The notes below the pieces were generated by a model that was not told the origin of the DNA, did not search any database, and saw only the letters and a list, made by a program, of their open reading frames with translations. A DNA stretch of 6,149 nt, taken from contig CANGHM010000034.1 in assembly GCA_947453775.1 (NCBI GenBank), forward strand, positions 1-6,149, read 5' to 3'. Shown here piece by piece: positions 1-5,922 of this stretch. The translations under genes and the position numbers were made by a program. Positions within the stretch are counted from its first letter, which is position 1, and each line of letters starts with the position of its first letter. Source of the DNA: Rickettsiales bacterium (GTDB lineage Bacteria > Pseudomonadota > Alphaproteobacteria > Rickettsiales > Rickettsiaceae).

Positions 1-391
1 ACTTTATGCCTACGCAGAAGCTACAGTGCCAAAAATTACCGTTATTACCAGAAAAGCTTACGGAGGGGCTTATATTGTTATGAGCTCTAAACACCTTGGA
101 GCTGACGTTAATTACGCTTGGTCTAATGCTGAAATTGCCGTAATGGGAGCAAGGAGCGCTGTCGATATTATCTATAGCAAAGAAATAAAAACTAATCCTG
201 ATTTTAAGCAGCATAAGATTGAAGAATATCAAGACAACATAGTCTCACCATTTGTAGCAGCAAGCAAAGGTTATATAGACGGCATAATCTCGCCACAAGA
301 AACAAGATCAAAAATTTGCAAAGCGCTAAGCATGCTACATAGCAAGAAAGTTTTGACGCCACCAAAAAAACATGACAATTTACCTTTATGA
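1..391 (+). CDS. pccB: Propionyl-CoA carboxylase beta subunit (carboxyltransferase), 3' part only
   Basis: This is the C-terminal 129 codons of the carboxyltransferase subunit, which moves the carboxyl group from carboxybiotin to an acyl-CoA. The frame is open from base 2, so the GTG at 26 is an internal valine (EATVPKITV) and the true start lies before the window. Family landmarks in order are the [21 protein letters not shown] stretch (written here as a landmark, bases 5-73), [21 protein letters not shown] and the C-terminal [10 protein letters not shown], which matches the KHxNxPL ending of PccB proteins. The gene ends at the normal family C-terminus, so it looks intact at this end. It overlaps pccA by four bases (ATGA), which suggests translational coupling and roughly equal subunit synthesis. 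Oddities: the canonical Asp of GGAYDVM is Ile (codon 74-76), the usual [16 protein letters not shown] reads [16 protein letters not shown], so two otherwise conserved small or turn residues are changed too. The enzyme family is secure; substrate preference is an open question. Confidence 0.95.
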   Translation, partial: LYAYAEATVPKITVITRKAYGGAYIVMSSKHLGADVNYAWSNAEIAVMGARSAVDIIYSKEIKTNPDFKQHKIEEYQDNIVSPFVAASKGYIDGIISPQETRSKICKALSMLHSKKVLTPPKKHDNLPL

Positions 392-2391
392 GCAAAGCAG
401 TTTTTGAAAAAGTTCTTATTGCAAACAGAGGCGAGATAGCTATTCGTATTATCAAAACGCTCAAAAAAATGGGCATTAAATCTGTTGCCGTATACTCTGA
501 AGCTGACAGTAATTCGATGTATGTGAAGATGGCCGATGAGGCCCTTTATATCGGCAATTCACCTGCTACAGAAAGCTATCTTTCGATTAATAAAATTATA
601 GGAGCAATTAGAAGTAGTGGGGCGCAAGCGGTGCATCCCGGATATGGCTTTTTATCGGAAAATGCTAATTTTGCCGCAGCGCTTAAACGCGAACAAGTAG
701 CGCTCATTGGCCCTAGCCCCAAAGCTATTAAGCAAATGGGCGATAAAATAGAGGCAAAAAAAATTGCAATTAATGCTGGCATAAATACCGTGCCAGGCTA
801 TATCGGCATTATAGACGATGCACAACAAGCAAACGAAATTGCCTCTGGTCTTGGCTTTCCAGTAATCGTTAAAGCAGCAGCTGGCGGAGGGGGGCGCGGT
901 ATGCGCATTGTGCACAACAGTCAAGAAATGCAAGCTGCATATAGTTCAGCTAGTCTTGAAGCGCTCAATAGCTTTGATGATAGCCGATTGTTTATTGAAA
1001 AATTTATCGAAAAACCAAGGCATATCGAGATACAAATTTTAGCTGATAAGCAAGGCAATATAGTGTGCTTAGGTGAGCGAGAATGCTCAATTCAACGTCA
1101 TCATCAAAAAATCATCGAAGAAGCCCCAAGTCCTTTTATCGACGAAGAAATAAGGCAAAAAATGTTTACTCAGTCCATAGCTCTAGCCAAAGAGGTTGGT
1201 TACTACTCCGCTGGTACTGTTGAATTTATTTTAGATGAAGATAAAAATTTTTACTTTCTTGAAATGAACACCAGACTGCAAGTAGAGCATCCAGTAACAG
1301 AGCTTGTCACTGGCATAGATATAGTCCAGGAGATGGTTAACATTGCAGCTGGCAAAAAGCTCTCGTTTTCTCAAAACGATCTGCAGCTTAATGGTCATGC
1401 TATTGAGTGTCGCATTTATGCTGAAGATCCACTAAGGGGCTTTTTACCATCCAGCGGACGCATATCTGACTATGAAGAGCCAATTAGAAGCGCGAATTTA
1501 CGCATCGACACATCGGTTGAACCAGGCAGTGAAGTTAGTATGTTTTACGACCCCATGATTGCCAAACTTTGCACACACGATCAAACTCGCCTGGATGCCA
1601 TTCAAAGAATGAAATTTGCACTAAGCACATTTATGATCAGGGGCATAGCCCACAATATTAGCTTTTTGGAGGCAATTATCAATCATCAAAGATTCATAGA
1701 CGGCAATATTAACACTAATTTTATAGCTGAAGAGTATCCAGACGGCTTTGCTGGCGCAGGCATGACCTCAGAGCTGACTCAAATTTTCCTTGGCACAACT
1801 ATTTTTATTTTTATCGCTGAGCAAAAACGACTCGCCAACATTCCGGGGCAACTTACTAACCAAATTAACCGCATAGGCACCAGGTGGATTGTAAGTATCG
1901 ACGACCAGCTATTGCCCGTGGTGATTAAACCGATTGATCACGGCTACAAAATTCGCTCCGAAACGCAAAAGATCTATATTAACAGTCACTGGACCATAGG
2001 CAATCGAATTTTTAAGGCTGTGGTAAATGGCATTAGTATTAACGTGAAAATCGAACACATCAGGGGCGGTTATTTGCTTACTTGCAGGGGAGTAATAGCC
2101 AAAACCCTTGTGCGCTCAACCAGAGTAGCTGAGTTAGAGGCCTTGCTACCCGCTAAAAAAACTACTAGCTTTAAACGCGAACTAAAAGCTCCCTTAACTG
2201 GAACAATAGTAGATATTAAAGTGCAAGAAGGGGCGCAAATCACGCAAGGACAAGAGCTTGTTGTATTAACGGCTATGAAAATGGAAAACATTATTTTAGC
2301 TGAGCACGATGCCAAAGTGATGAAAATAGAAGTTAAAGCTGGTGAAAATGTTAGCGCTGGGCAAAAAATGATGGAATTTAGTAAAATTTAA
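388..2391 (+). CDS. pccA: Propionyl-CoA carboxylase alpha subunit (biotin carboxylase + biotin carrier)
   Basis: This 667-residue protein uses ATP and bicarbonate to carboxylate its own biotin, then hands the carboxyl group to PccB in the cytoplasm. Length is normal for bacterial PccA. Residues 1-115 are the biotin carboxylase N-domain ([24 protein letters not shown]). Residues 116-330 are the ATP-grasp domain, with K162 and the glycine loop at 166-171, the [11 protein letters not shown] segment at 231-241, and metal and catalytic residues E279, E292, N294, R296 and E300 in [11 protein letters not shown]. Residues 335-445 are the C-domain ([18 protein letters not shown]). The segment from YPDGF (450-454) to about 590 is the subunit-interaction (BT) domain. 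The biotin carrier domain (about 595-667) has AMKM with biotinyl-lysine K631. No domain or catalytic residue is missing. No Shine-Dalgarno precedes the ATG at 388, which fits coupling to pccB. Activity requires a biotin ligase encoded elsewhere. Assignment to PCC rather than another acyl-CoA carboxylase rests on BT-domain type and linkage to pccB. Confidence 0.97.
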   Translation: MSKAVFEKVLIANRGEIAIRIIKTLKKMGIKSVAVYSEADSNSMYVKMADEALYIGNSPATESYLSINKIIGAIRSSGAQAVHPGYGFLSENANFAAALKREQVALIGPSPKAIKQMGDKIEAKKIAINAGINTVPGYIGIIDDAQQANEIASGLGFPVIVKAAAGGGGRGMRIVHNSQEMQAAYSSASLEALNSFDDSRLFIEKFIEKPRHIEIQILADKQGNIVCLGERECSIQRHHQKIIEEAPSPFIDEEIRQKMFTQSIALAKEVGYYSAGTVEFILDEDKNFYFLEMNTRLQVEHPVTELVTGIDIVQEMVNIAAGKKLSFSQNDLQLNGHAIECRIYAEDPLRGFLPSSGRISDYEEPIRSANLRIDTSVEPGSEVSMFYDPMIAKLCTHDQTRLDAIQRMKFALSTFMIRGIAHNISFLEAIINHQRFIDGNINTNFIAEEYPDGFAGAGMTSELTQIFLGTTIFIFIAEQKRLANIPGQLTNQINRIGTRWIVSIDDQLLPVVIKPIDHGYKIRSETQKIYINSHWTIGNRIFKAVVNGISINVKIEHIRGGYLLTCRGVIAKTLVRSTRVAELEALLPAKKTTSFKRELKAPLTGTIVDIKVQEGAQITQGQELVVLTAMKMENIILAEHDAKVMKIEVKAGENVSAGQKMMEFSKI

Positions 2392-2436
2392 CCCCCATAT
2401 TAAACTCAATTGCAGTTTGACAATTAAAAAAATGCA

Positions 2437-2474
2437 TTTATCGCTACCCCACTTAACAAATAGTCAGCGATAAA
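2437..2474. repeat. Perfect 9-bp inverted repeat, possible hairpin
   Basis: TTTATCGCT at 2437-2445 is the exact reverse complement of AGCGATAAA at 2466-2474, with a 20-base loop in which ACT/AGT could add three pairs. It lies about 45 bases after the pccA stop. It may be a 3'-end processing or termination structure of the pcc transcript, but there is no T-run after it, so a standard Rho-independent terminator is not supported. The function is unknown. Confidence 0.4.
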
Positions 2475-2816
2475 GTTGCAACCAAATTAATTTATTATCA
2501 ATTTCTCGCCCCCTTAGCGCCCTAAATTTTAGCCCAAAAGATTGCTAAATAAATTAATACACATAATTTTTACAATGCAAAATGAGTGCGAGCAATCTAT
2601 TGGAGCACTAAATAACTAATTTTTATTAAGTTTAAAAAATTTTTATCAATTTAATAAAAAAAACTTACAATAAATAACGCTATTAGTTTGTTTTTAAATT
2701 GTAATTCTAGATTAAAACTTTCTGTATATCCTATAAATATACTATTATCATTAATCTATACACCTTGAGAATATATCACATTGCAAATTTAATTGAAATT
2801 TTTTAATGATCAAGAC

Positions 2817-2848
2817 TTGTTATATTAACATTAATATTGTATTATAAT
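2817..2848 (+). promoter_or_regulatory. Candidate promoter of the repeat-bearing hydrolase gene
   Basis: A perfect consensus -10 box TATAAT sits at 2843-2848. The best upstream partner is TTGTTA at 2817-2822, which matches -35 poorly and sits at a long 20-base spacing, so the -35 assignment is weak. A transcript starting near 2855 would have a leader of about 38 bases before the ATG at 2893. In sequence this AT-rich, TATAAT-like hexamers also occur by chance. Confidence 0.4.
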
Positions 2849-2881
2849 TAGGTGTGGTAAAAATCACTATTCAACTAAAAT

Positions 2882-2886
2882 GAGGT
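2882..2886 (+). promoter_or_regulatory. Shine-Dalgarno that decides the hydrolase start
   Basis: GAGGT (with GAGG at 2882-2885) is a good anti-16S match and is seven bases before the ATG at 2893. A TTG codon in frame at 2890 would be only four bases away, so ATG 2893 is the better start and the first residue of the longer reading is probably not translated. Confidence 0.75.
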
Positions 2887-2892
2887 AATTTG

Positions 2893-4413
2893 ATGTTAAA
2901 ATTCTTCAAATCATTTGTAATGGGGCTCCTAGCAACATCTAGCCAAACCCAAACAATAAATACATCCACTTTAAGCACTTTTTCCAACTCGAAATTCGAG
3001 AACAAGGCAGATCTTCAGAATAAGGATTTTGGCATATTGAGCTTAAGCAGTTCTTTTAATTCAGAATTCCAGAGCAACGAAGATCTTCAAGATCAGGATT
3101 TTGACATATTAAATTTAAGCAGTTCTTTTAATTCAGAATTTCAGAGCAACGAAGATCTTCAAGATCAGGATTTTGACATATTGAGCTTAAGCAGTTCTTT
3201 TAATTCAGAATTTCAGAGCAACGAAGATCTTCAAGATCAAGATTTTGGCATATTGAATTTAAGCACTTCTTCTAATTCAGAATTCCAGAGCAACGAAGGT
3301 CTTCAAGATCAGGATACTAACCATTATTCCAATCTAAATATAAGCACCGATACATTTAGCCCGCAGACCAATGCATCTGAACAAAACAATACGTTTAGCG
3401 CAGAAACTAGCCAGTTGAATCTAAAAGTAGCAGCCACTAACCTTGCTTACAAGGTAAATAAAAAAGATTTTAGTGGACAAATAGAGGTATTTATAGAAAA
3501 TAATAAAGGATGGCAAGTCATCACAGATTCCACGAAGTCAACAGATACAAATAAGTGTCATTACAAAGCTGTGGCGCTGATAAATCCTGAATCTAAAGAA
3601 GTATGTATAGCTACCGCAGGAACAAAAATGACTGACGCATGGGATCTATACGACGATGCATCACTTGCAATGGGATACCTTCCAAGCAAGATCAAGCCGA
3701 TGGCAAAATTCATAGATAATGTCTTGAAGGAACTGCCAGGAGATCCAACTGAATACACCTTCTCTACTGCCGGTCACTCCTTAGGAGCAGTAATGACACA
3801 TTTAACAGCCTGCGAAATAGCATCCAGGGGATTGAAGGTTTCAGAATGCGTGAGTTTTGATACACCTGGCTCAAAGCATGTAGTACAAAAAGCTATAAAA
3901 GAAAAAGTATTTACCGGTAGCCAAGAAATAGATCTTGATAAAATCGATATTGTAGAATTTAATGCGAAACCAAATCTAATCAACAGAGGCTTACCCCACG
4001 AAGCCGATGAATTTAATGTAAATATTAGTAAAAAACTACCCCAAGAGGAAACAAAGTCGGCACATTGGCTCAAAAAATTTGGCTTAGGGGAAATTTTAAA
4101 ACTTGAAGAACATAAATTGAGCGAATTTGAAAAAGCCAAATATGCTCGTGTTGACGGTTGGCAGAATGCTAAAGACGCACCATTATTCGCAGCTAGTAAA
4201 AAAGACTTAGAGCTAATTCGCAATAGTAAAGCAGAGATGGTAACTCTATTCGAAGATGCTAAAGAAAACGACGATGTTGTAGAAATAGTAAAATATGATC
4301 ACGAAATGCCATATTACCCATACGTAAATAATTTGGAAGGATCGTGGATGGGAATTGATGATTATGCAACCACATTTTCAGCAACCCCAGCATTTGACTC
4401 TTTCTCTATATAG
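2893..4413 (+). CDS. Lipase-like alpha/beta hydrolase with N-terminal 24-residue tandem repeats
   Basis: The 506-residue product has three parts. Residues 1-27 start MLKFFKSFVMGLLATSS, two lysines and a short hydrophobic stretch, which could be a marginal Sec signal peptide or a non-classical secretion signal. Residues 28-141 are nearly five 24-residue repeats rich in Ser, Asn, Asp, Glu and Gln, with the recurring motif NSEFQSNEDLQDQDF; they are acidic and likely extended or solenoid-forming. A Ser/Thr/Asn-rich linker leads to an alpha/beta-hydrolase domain from about residue 175. The GHSLG elbow at 294-298 gives S296 as the probable nucleophile, and SFDTPGSKH (321-329) resembles the strand after it in class 3 lipases. 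The catalytic Asp and His cannot be assigned with confidence; D323, D352 and H473 are candidates. The C-terminal ~100 residues are charged and unrecognised. It is likely a monocistronic gene, with long spacers on both sides. Lipase, phospholipase or other esterase activity is inferred; a secreted or host-directed role is speculation based on architecture. Confidence 0.8.
   Translation: MLKFFKSFVMGLLATSSQTQTINTSTLSTFSNSKFENKADLQNKDFGILSLSSSFNSEFQSNEDLQDQDFDILNLSSSFNSEFQSNEDLQDQDFDILSLSSSFNSEFQSNEDLQDQDFGILNLSTSSNSEFQSNEGLQDQDTNHYSNLNISTDTFSPQTNASEQNNTFSAETSQLNLKVAATNLAYKVNKKDFSGQIEVFIENNKGWQVITDSTKSTDTNKCHYKAVALINPESKEVCIATAGTKMTDAWDLYDDASLAMGYLPSKIKPMAKFIDNVLKELPGDPTEYTFSTAGHSLGAVMTHLTACEIASRGLKVSECVSFDTPGSKHVVQKAIKEKVFTGSQEIDLDKIDIVEFNAKPNLINRGLPHEADEFNVNISKKLPQEETKSAHWLKKFGLGEILKLEEHKLSEFEKAKYARVDGWQNAKDAPLFAASKKDLELIRNSKAEMVTLFEDAKENDDVVEIVKYDHEMPYYPYVNNLEGSWMGIDDYATTFSATPAFDSFSI
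2974..3315 (+). repeat. 72-bp in-frame tandem repeats, about 4.75 copies
   Basis: Unit boundaries are 2974-3045 (diverged first copy), 3046-3117, 3118-3189, 3190-3261 and a partial last copy 3262-3315. The three central copies differ from each other at only about 4 of 72 positions, mostly at synonymous or conservative sites, whereas the first copy is clearly diverged. That pattern indicates recent duplication or gene-conversion-like homogenisation of the middle units. Because 72 is a multiple of three, gain or loss of units keeps the hydrolase in frame and changes the length of the spacer before the enzyme domain. Confidence 0.95.
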
Positions 4414-4416
4414 TCA

Positions 4417-4547
4417 ATTGATTTAAGCCTGATACCATAGTTAATTCAATTAAGGTTTAACAACTCAAGGCGAGCAACCCCTTTAGCACTATTTTCTCAG
4501 ATAGCCTAAAGGGCAAGCTAGGTAAGTTACATCCCTCTCAAATCAAT
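4417..4547. repeat. Degenerate intergenic repeat, copy A, with inverted ends and hairpin core
   Basis: The ends ATTGATTTAAG (4417-4427) and CTCAAATCAAT (4537-4547) are inverted repeats matching at 10 of 11 positions. The core, AGCAAC at 4473 to GGGCAAG at 4517, contains an 8-bp perfect stem CCCTTTAG (4479-4486) / CTAAAGGG (4506-4513), extended by CTAT (4489-4492) / ATAG (4501-4504) with an 8-base loop. It begins four bases after the hydrolase stop codon and could also help define that transcript's 3' end, although there is no T-run. The family is not one I can name; small non-autonomous elements or rickettsial palindromic-type elements are the analogies. Confidence 0.55.
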
Positions 4548-4856
4548 CAGCTATAAAGAGCGCAGATATAGTATTTTGAGTTAAGCAATTTTTATTAACT
4601 GTCCTTGCGGGCCACAAGTGAAGCAATCCAATAATGATTATTCTTTCTGAGTCACGCCTCTTATCTTGATGATATGCCAAGCAGAAATTGCTAATTTAAC
4701 TTAATTGACTATGCAGCGTGATAATGAGGTAAAAAATTAATTTAAAAAATGCAATGTATTGATCAATCTTTAAAAATATAAATTCGTCGAGCTTTAAAGA
4801 TATAATCGAGTACTTGACTATTGGGGGTATTTTTATTGGCTGGGTGATATTGTCAA

Positions 4857-4948
4857 TTAAGTTGAAGTTTGATACTAAAAGCAACACCTTTAGAACTATT
4901 CTACATAGCGAAGAACGCAGTAAGGCAAGTTGAAAACCTCAACTTAAT
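4857..4948. repeat. Degenerate intergenic repeat, copy B, with inverted ends
   Basis: The ends TTAAGTTGAAGTT (4857-4869) and AACCTCAACTTAA (4935-4947) are inverted repeats at 12 of 13 positions, with one further pair outside (4856/4948). The core (about 4880-4929) reads AGCAACACCTTTAGAACTA, then CATAGCG, then AGGCAAG, clearly parallel to copy A. A local 7-bp hairpin AAGTTGA (4927-4933) / TCAACTT (4939-4945) overlaps the right end. It is shorter than copy A, which carries about 35 extra bases between its left end and its core. Confidence 0.55.
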
Positions 4949-5019
4949 CGGCTGTATCTGCAGCATCAGAAGATAGTTAACATGCCGCATAAGTTAATCC
5001 AAGATCGATTGCTCGCGAT

Positions 5020-5120
5020 AATTGTTCAGTTATTTTCAGAATAATAATTTGCAAGCAAGACCTTTAATGCTCTGCTCAATAGTAACTGTCAGCAAGTCAA
5101 CTTGCGGCCTCAAATCAATT
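5020..5120. repeat. Degenerate intergenic repeat, copy C
   Basis: The core from AGCAAGACCTTTAATGCTC (start 5054) to AGCAAG (end 5096) parallels copies A and B. The right end CTCAAATCAAT (5109-5119) is identical to that of copy A over 11 bases, and similarity continues into the flank (ATATAGAGC versus CTATAAAGAGC). The left end is weak: only AATTGTTCAG near 5020 resembles the expected inverted end, so the left boundary is uncertain. GCAAGT (5092-5097) / ACTTGC (5100-5105) forms a near-perfect palindrome inside it. Confidence 0.45.
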
Positions 5121-5260
5121 ACATATAGAGCTTGTATAAAGAAAATAAAAAAGATATTCTAAGTGATATGGCGTTATTTTTTTCAACACTAAATGATAGT
5201 CATGTGATTTAAGGTTGACTACTTGCTAGCAGCAAAAAATGTTAAGCAAAGTGTGTGAAT

Positions 5261-5288
5261 TTGAGTATGTAATTGCAATAGCTATAAA
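5261..5288 (+). promoter_or_regulatory. Candidate promoter for the peroxiredoxin-dprA unit
   Basis: TTGAGT (5261-5266) and TATAAA (5283-5288) match the sigma-70 -35 and -10 boxes at 4/6 and 5/6 with a 16-base spacer. Initiation near 5295 would leave a leader of about 20 bases containing the weak Shine-Dalgarno CAGGG (5301-5305), 11 bases before the ATG. A TTGACT at 5215-5220 is a second possible -35 but has no good -10 partner. No OxyR-type operator could be identified by eye. Confidence 0.45.
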
Positions 5289-5316
5289 AAAATTTAACTT
5301 CAGGGTATAAAATAAT

Positions 5317-5922
5317 ATGCAAATTCCGATAGGTCATAAAGCTTTTGACTTTTCAACAAAAGCGATCATGCCAAACAACGAAATAGATTCAAATTTTAAC
5401 TTATATAACTACGTGAAAAATAAAAAATGTATTTTATTTTTTTATCCGCTAGATTTCACATTTGTCTGCCCCTCCGAGATCATATCATTCAATAACCGCA
5501 TAGGGCAGTTCACCGACGATCGCAACACCAAAGTAATAGGCATTAGCGTAGACTCGCACTATTCTCACCTGGCTTGGAAAAATACCCCTGTGAGTAAAGG
5601 CGGAATAGGTAACATACGCTTTCCACTTGTTTCGGACTTAAATAAAGATATCGCCAGAAACTATGGCATATTAAACCAAGATGGAGTATCGTATCGCGCA
5701 ACAGTATTTATGGACGAAAACCTAATCATACGCCATATGTCTATTAACGACATGCCAATTGGCAGAAATGTGGATGAGATTTTGCGTATTGTAGACGCAT
5801 GGGATCACTATAAAACACATGGCGAGGTGTGCCCAGCCGGCTGGCACAAAGGCGATGAAGCTATGCAAGAAAGTGCCGAAGGAGTCGCAGATTATCTTAC
5901 CTCAAATGCTGCAAAACTATAA
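5317..5922 (+). CDS. Typical 2-Cys peroxiredoxin (AhpC/Prx1 family)
   Basis: This 201-residue cytoplasmic enzyme reduces hydrogen peroxide, organic hydroperoxides or peroxynitrite through a cysteine sulfenic acid. The peroxidatic centre is FYPLDFTFVCPSE with C51, P44 and T48 of the PxxxTxxC motif, and the conserved Arg R127 in SYRATVF. The resolving cysteine is C172 in HGEVCPAGW, so the protein should work as an obligate homodimer (often a decamer) recycled by thioredoxin or an AhpF-like reductase not present here. GGIG at 95-98 and Tyr-Leu (ADYL) near the C-terminus resemble the GGLG/YF features of Prx1-type enzymes that are prone to over-oxidation. Length and both cysteines are normal, so it is probably active. 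The start ATG has a weak, rather distant CAGGG upstream and no better in-frame alternative. The stop abuts the dprA start, pointing to co-transcription. The name could be given as ahpC or tsa-like; the subfamily cannot be fixed by eye. Confidence 0.95.
   Translation: MQIPIGHKAFDFSTKAIMPNNEIDSNFNLYNYVKNKKCILFFYPLDFTFVCPSEIISFNNRIGQFTDDRNTKVIGISVDSHYSHLAWKNTPVSKGGIGNIRFPLVSDLNKDIARNYGILNQDGVSYRATVFMDENLIIRHMSINDMPIGRNVDEILRIVDAWDHYKTHGEVCPAGWHKGDEAMQESAEGVADYLTSNAAKL

Larger units (their letters stand above)
2392..2892. other. Non-coding spacer between pccA and the hydrolase gene
   Basis: About 500 very AT-rich bases hold no convincing coding sequence on either strand. I see no clear Rho-independent terminator directly after pccA: only short weak stems without a T-run. 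Visible structures are a perfect 9-bp inverted repeat (2437-2474), an 8-bp inverted pair AGATTGCT (2539-2546) / AGCAATCT (2591-2598), and an AT-only 10-bp inverted pair (2620-2629 / 2651-2660) which is expected to occur often by chance in such base composition. The last 80 bases contain a likely promoter and ribosome binding site for the next gene. Confidence 0.7.
4414..5316. other. Long non-coding spacer with a cluster of degenerate repeats
   Basis: About 900 bases without a credible gene on either strand; the short open frames here lack recognisable protein features and ribosome binding sites. The stretch is occupied by at least three diverged copies of one repeat (4417-4547, 4857-4948, about 5020-5120). 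A fragment at about 4577-4620 shares AACTGTC and CTTGCGG with the third copy and may be a deleted fourth. The last 60 bases hold a likely promoter for the peroxiredoxin gene. No tRNA-like cloverleaf, terminator with T-run or protein remnant was seen. Confidence 0.7.

Noticed and set aside
26..28. GTG as the start of a short separate gene at the beginning of the window
   Set aside because: The frame is open upstream to the window edge and the upstream residues (LYAYAEAT) are part of the conserved PccB sequence, so this is an internal valine.
2620..2660. AT-only inverted repeat as a Rho-independent terminator
   Set aside because: The stem has no G/C pairs (one possible G-T) and is followed by A rather than T on the + strand; such structures arise easily in this composition.
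2890..2892. TTG as the start codon of the hydrolase
   Set aside because: It is only four bases from GAGG, while the next codon is ATG at an ideal seven-base distance.
3774..4223. Long minus-strand open frame opposite the hydrolase gene
   Set aside because: It lies wholly within the better supported + strand gene and its translation shows no recognisable protein features.
4696..4887. Minus-strand frame encoding a hydrophobic 63-residue peptide
   Set aside because: It is an Ile/Leu/Lys-rich translation expected from AT-rich non-coding DNA, has no recognisable family, and overlaps repeat copy B.
4414..5316. CRISPR array or tRNA cluster in the repeat-bearing spacer
   Set aside because: Copies are unevenly spaced, strongly diverged and have no uniform spacers; no TTCGAATCC-like T-arm or cloverleaf was found.
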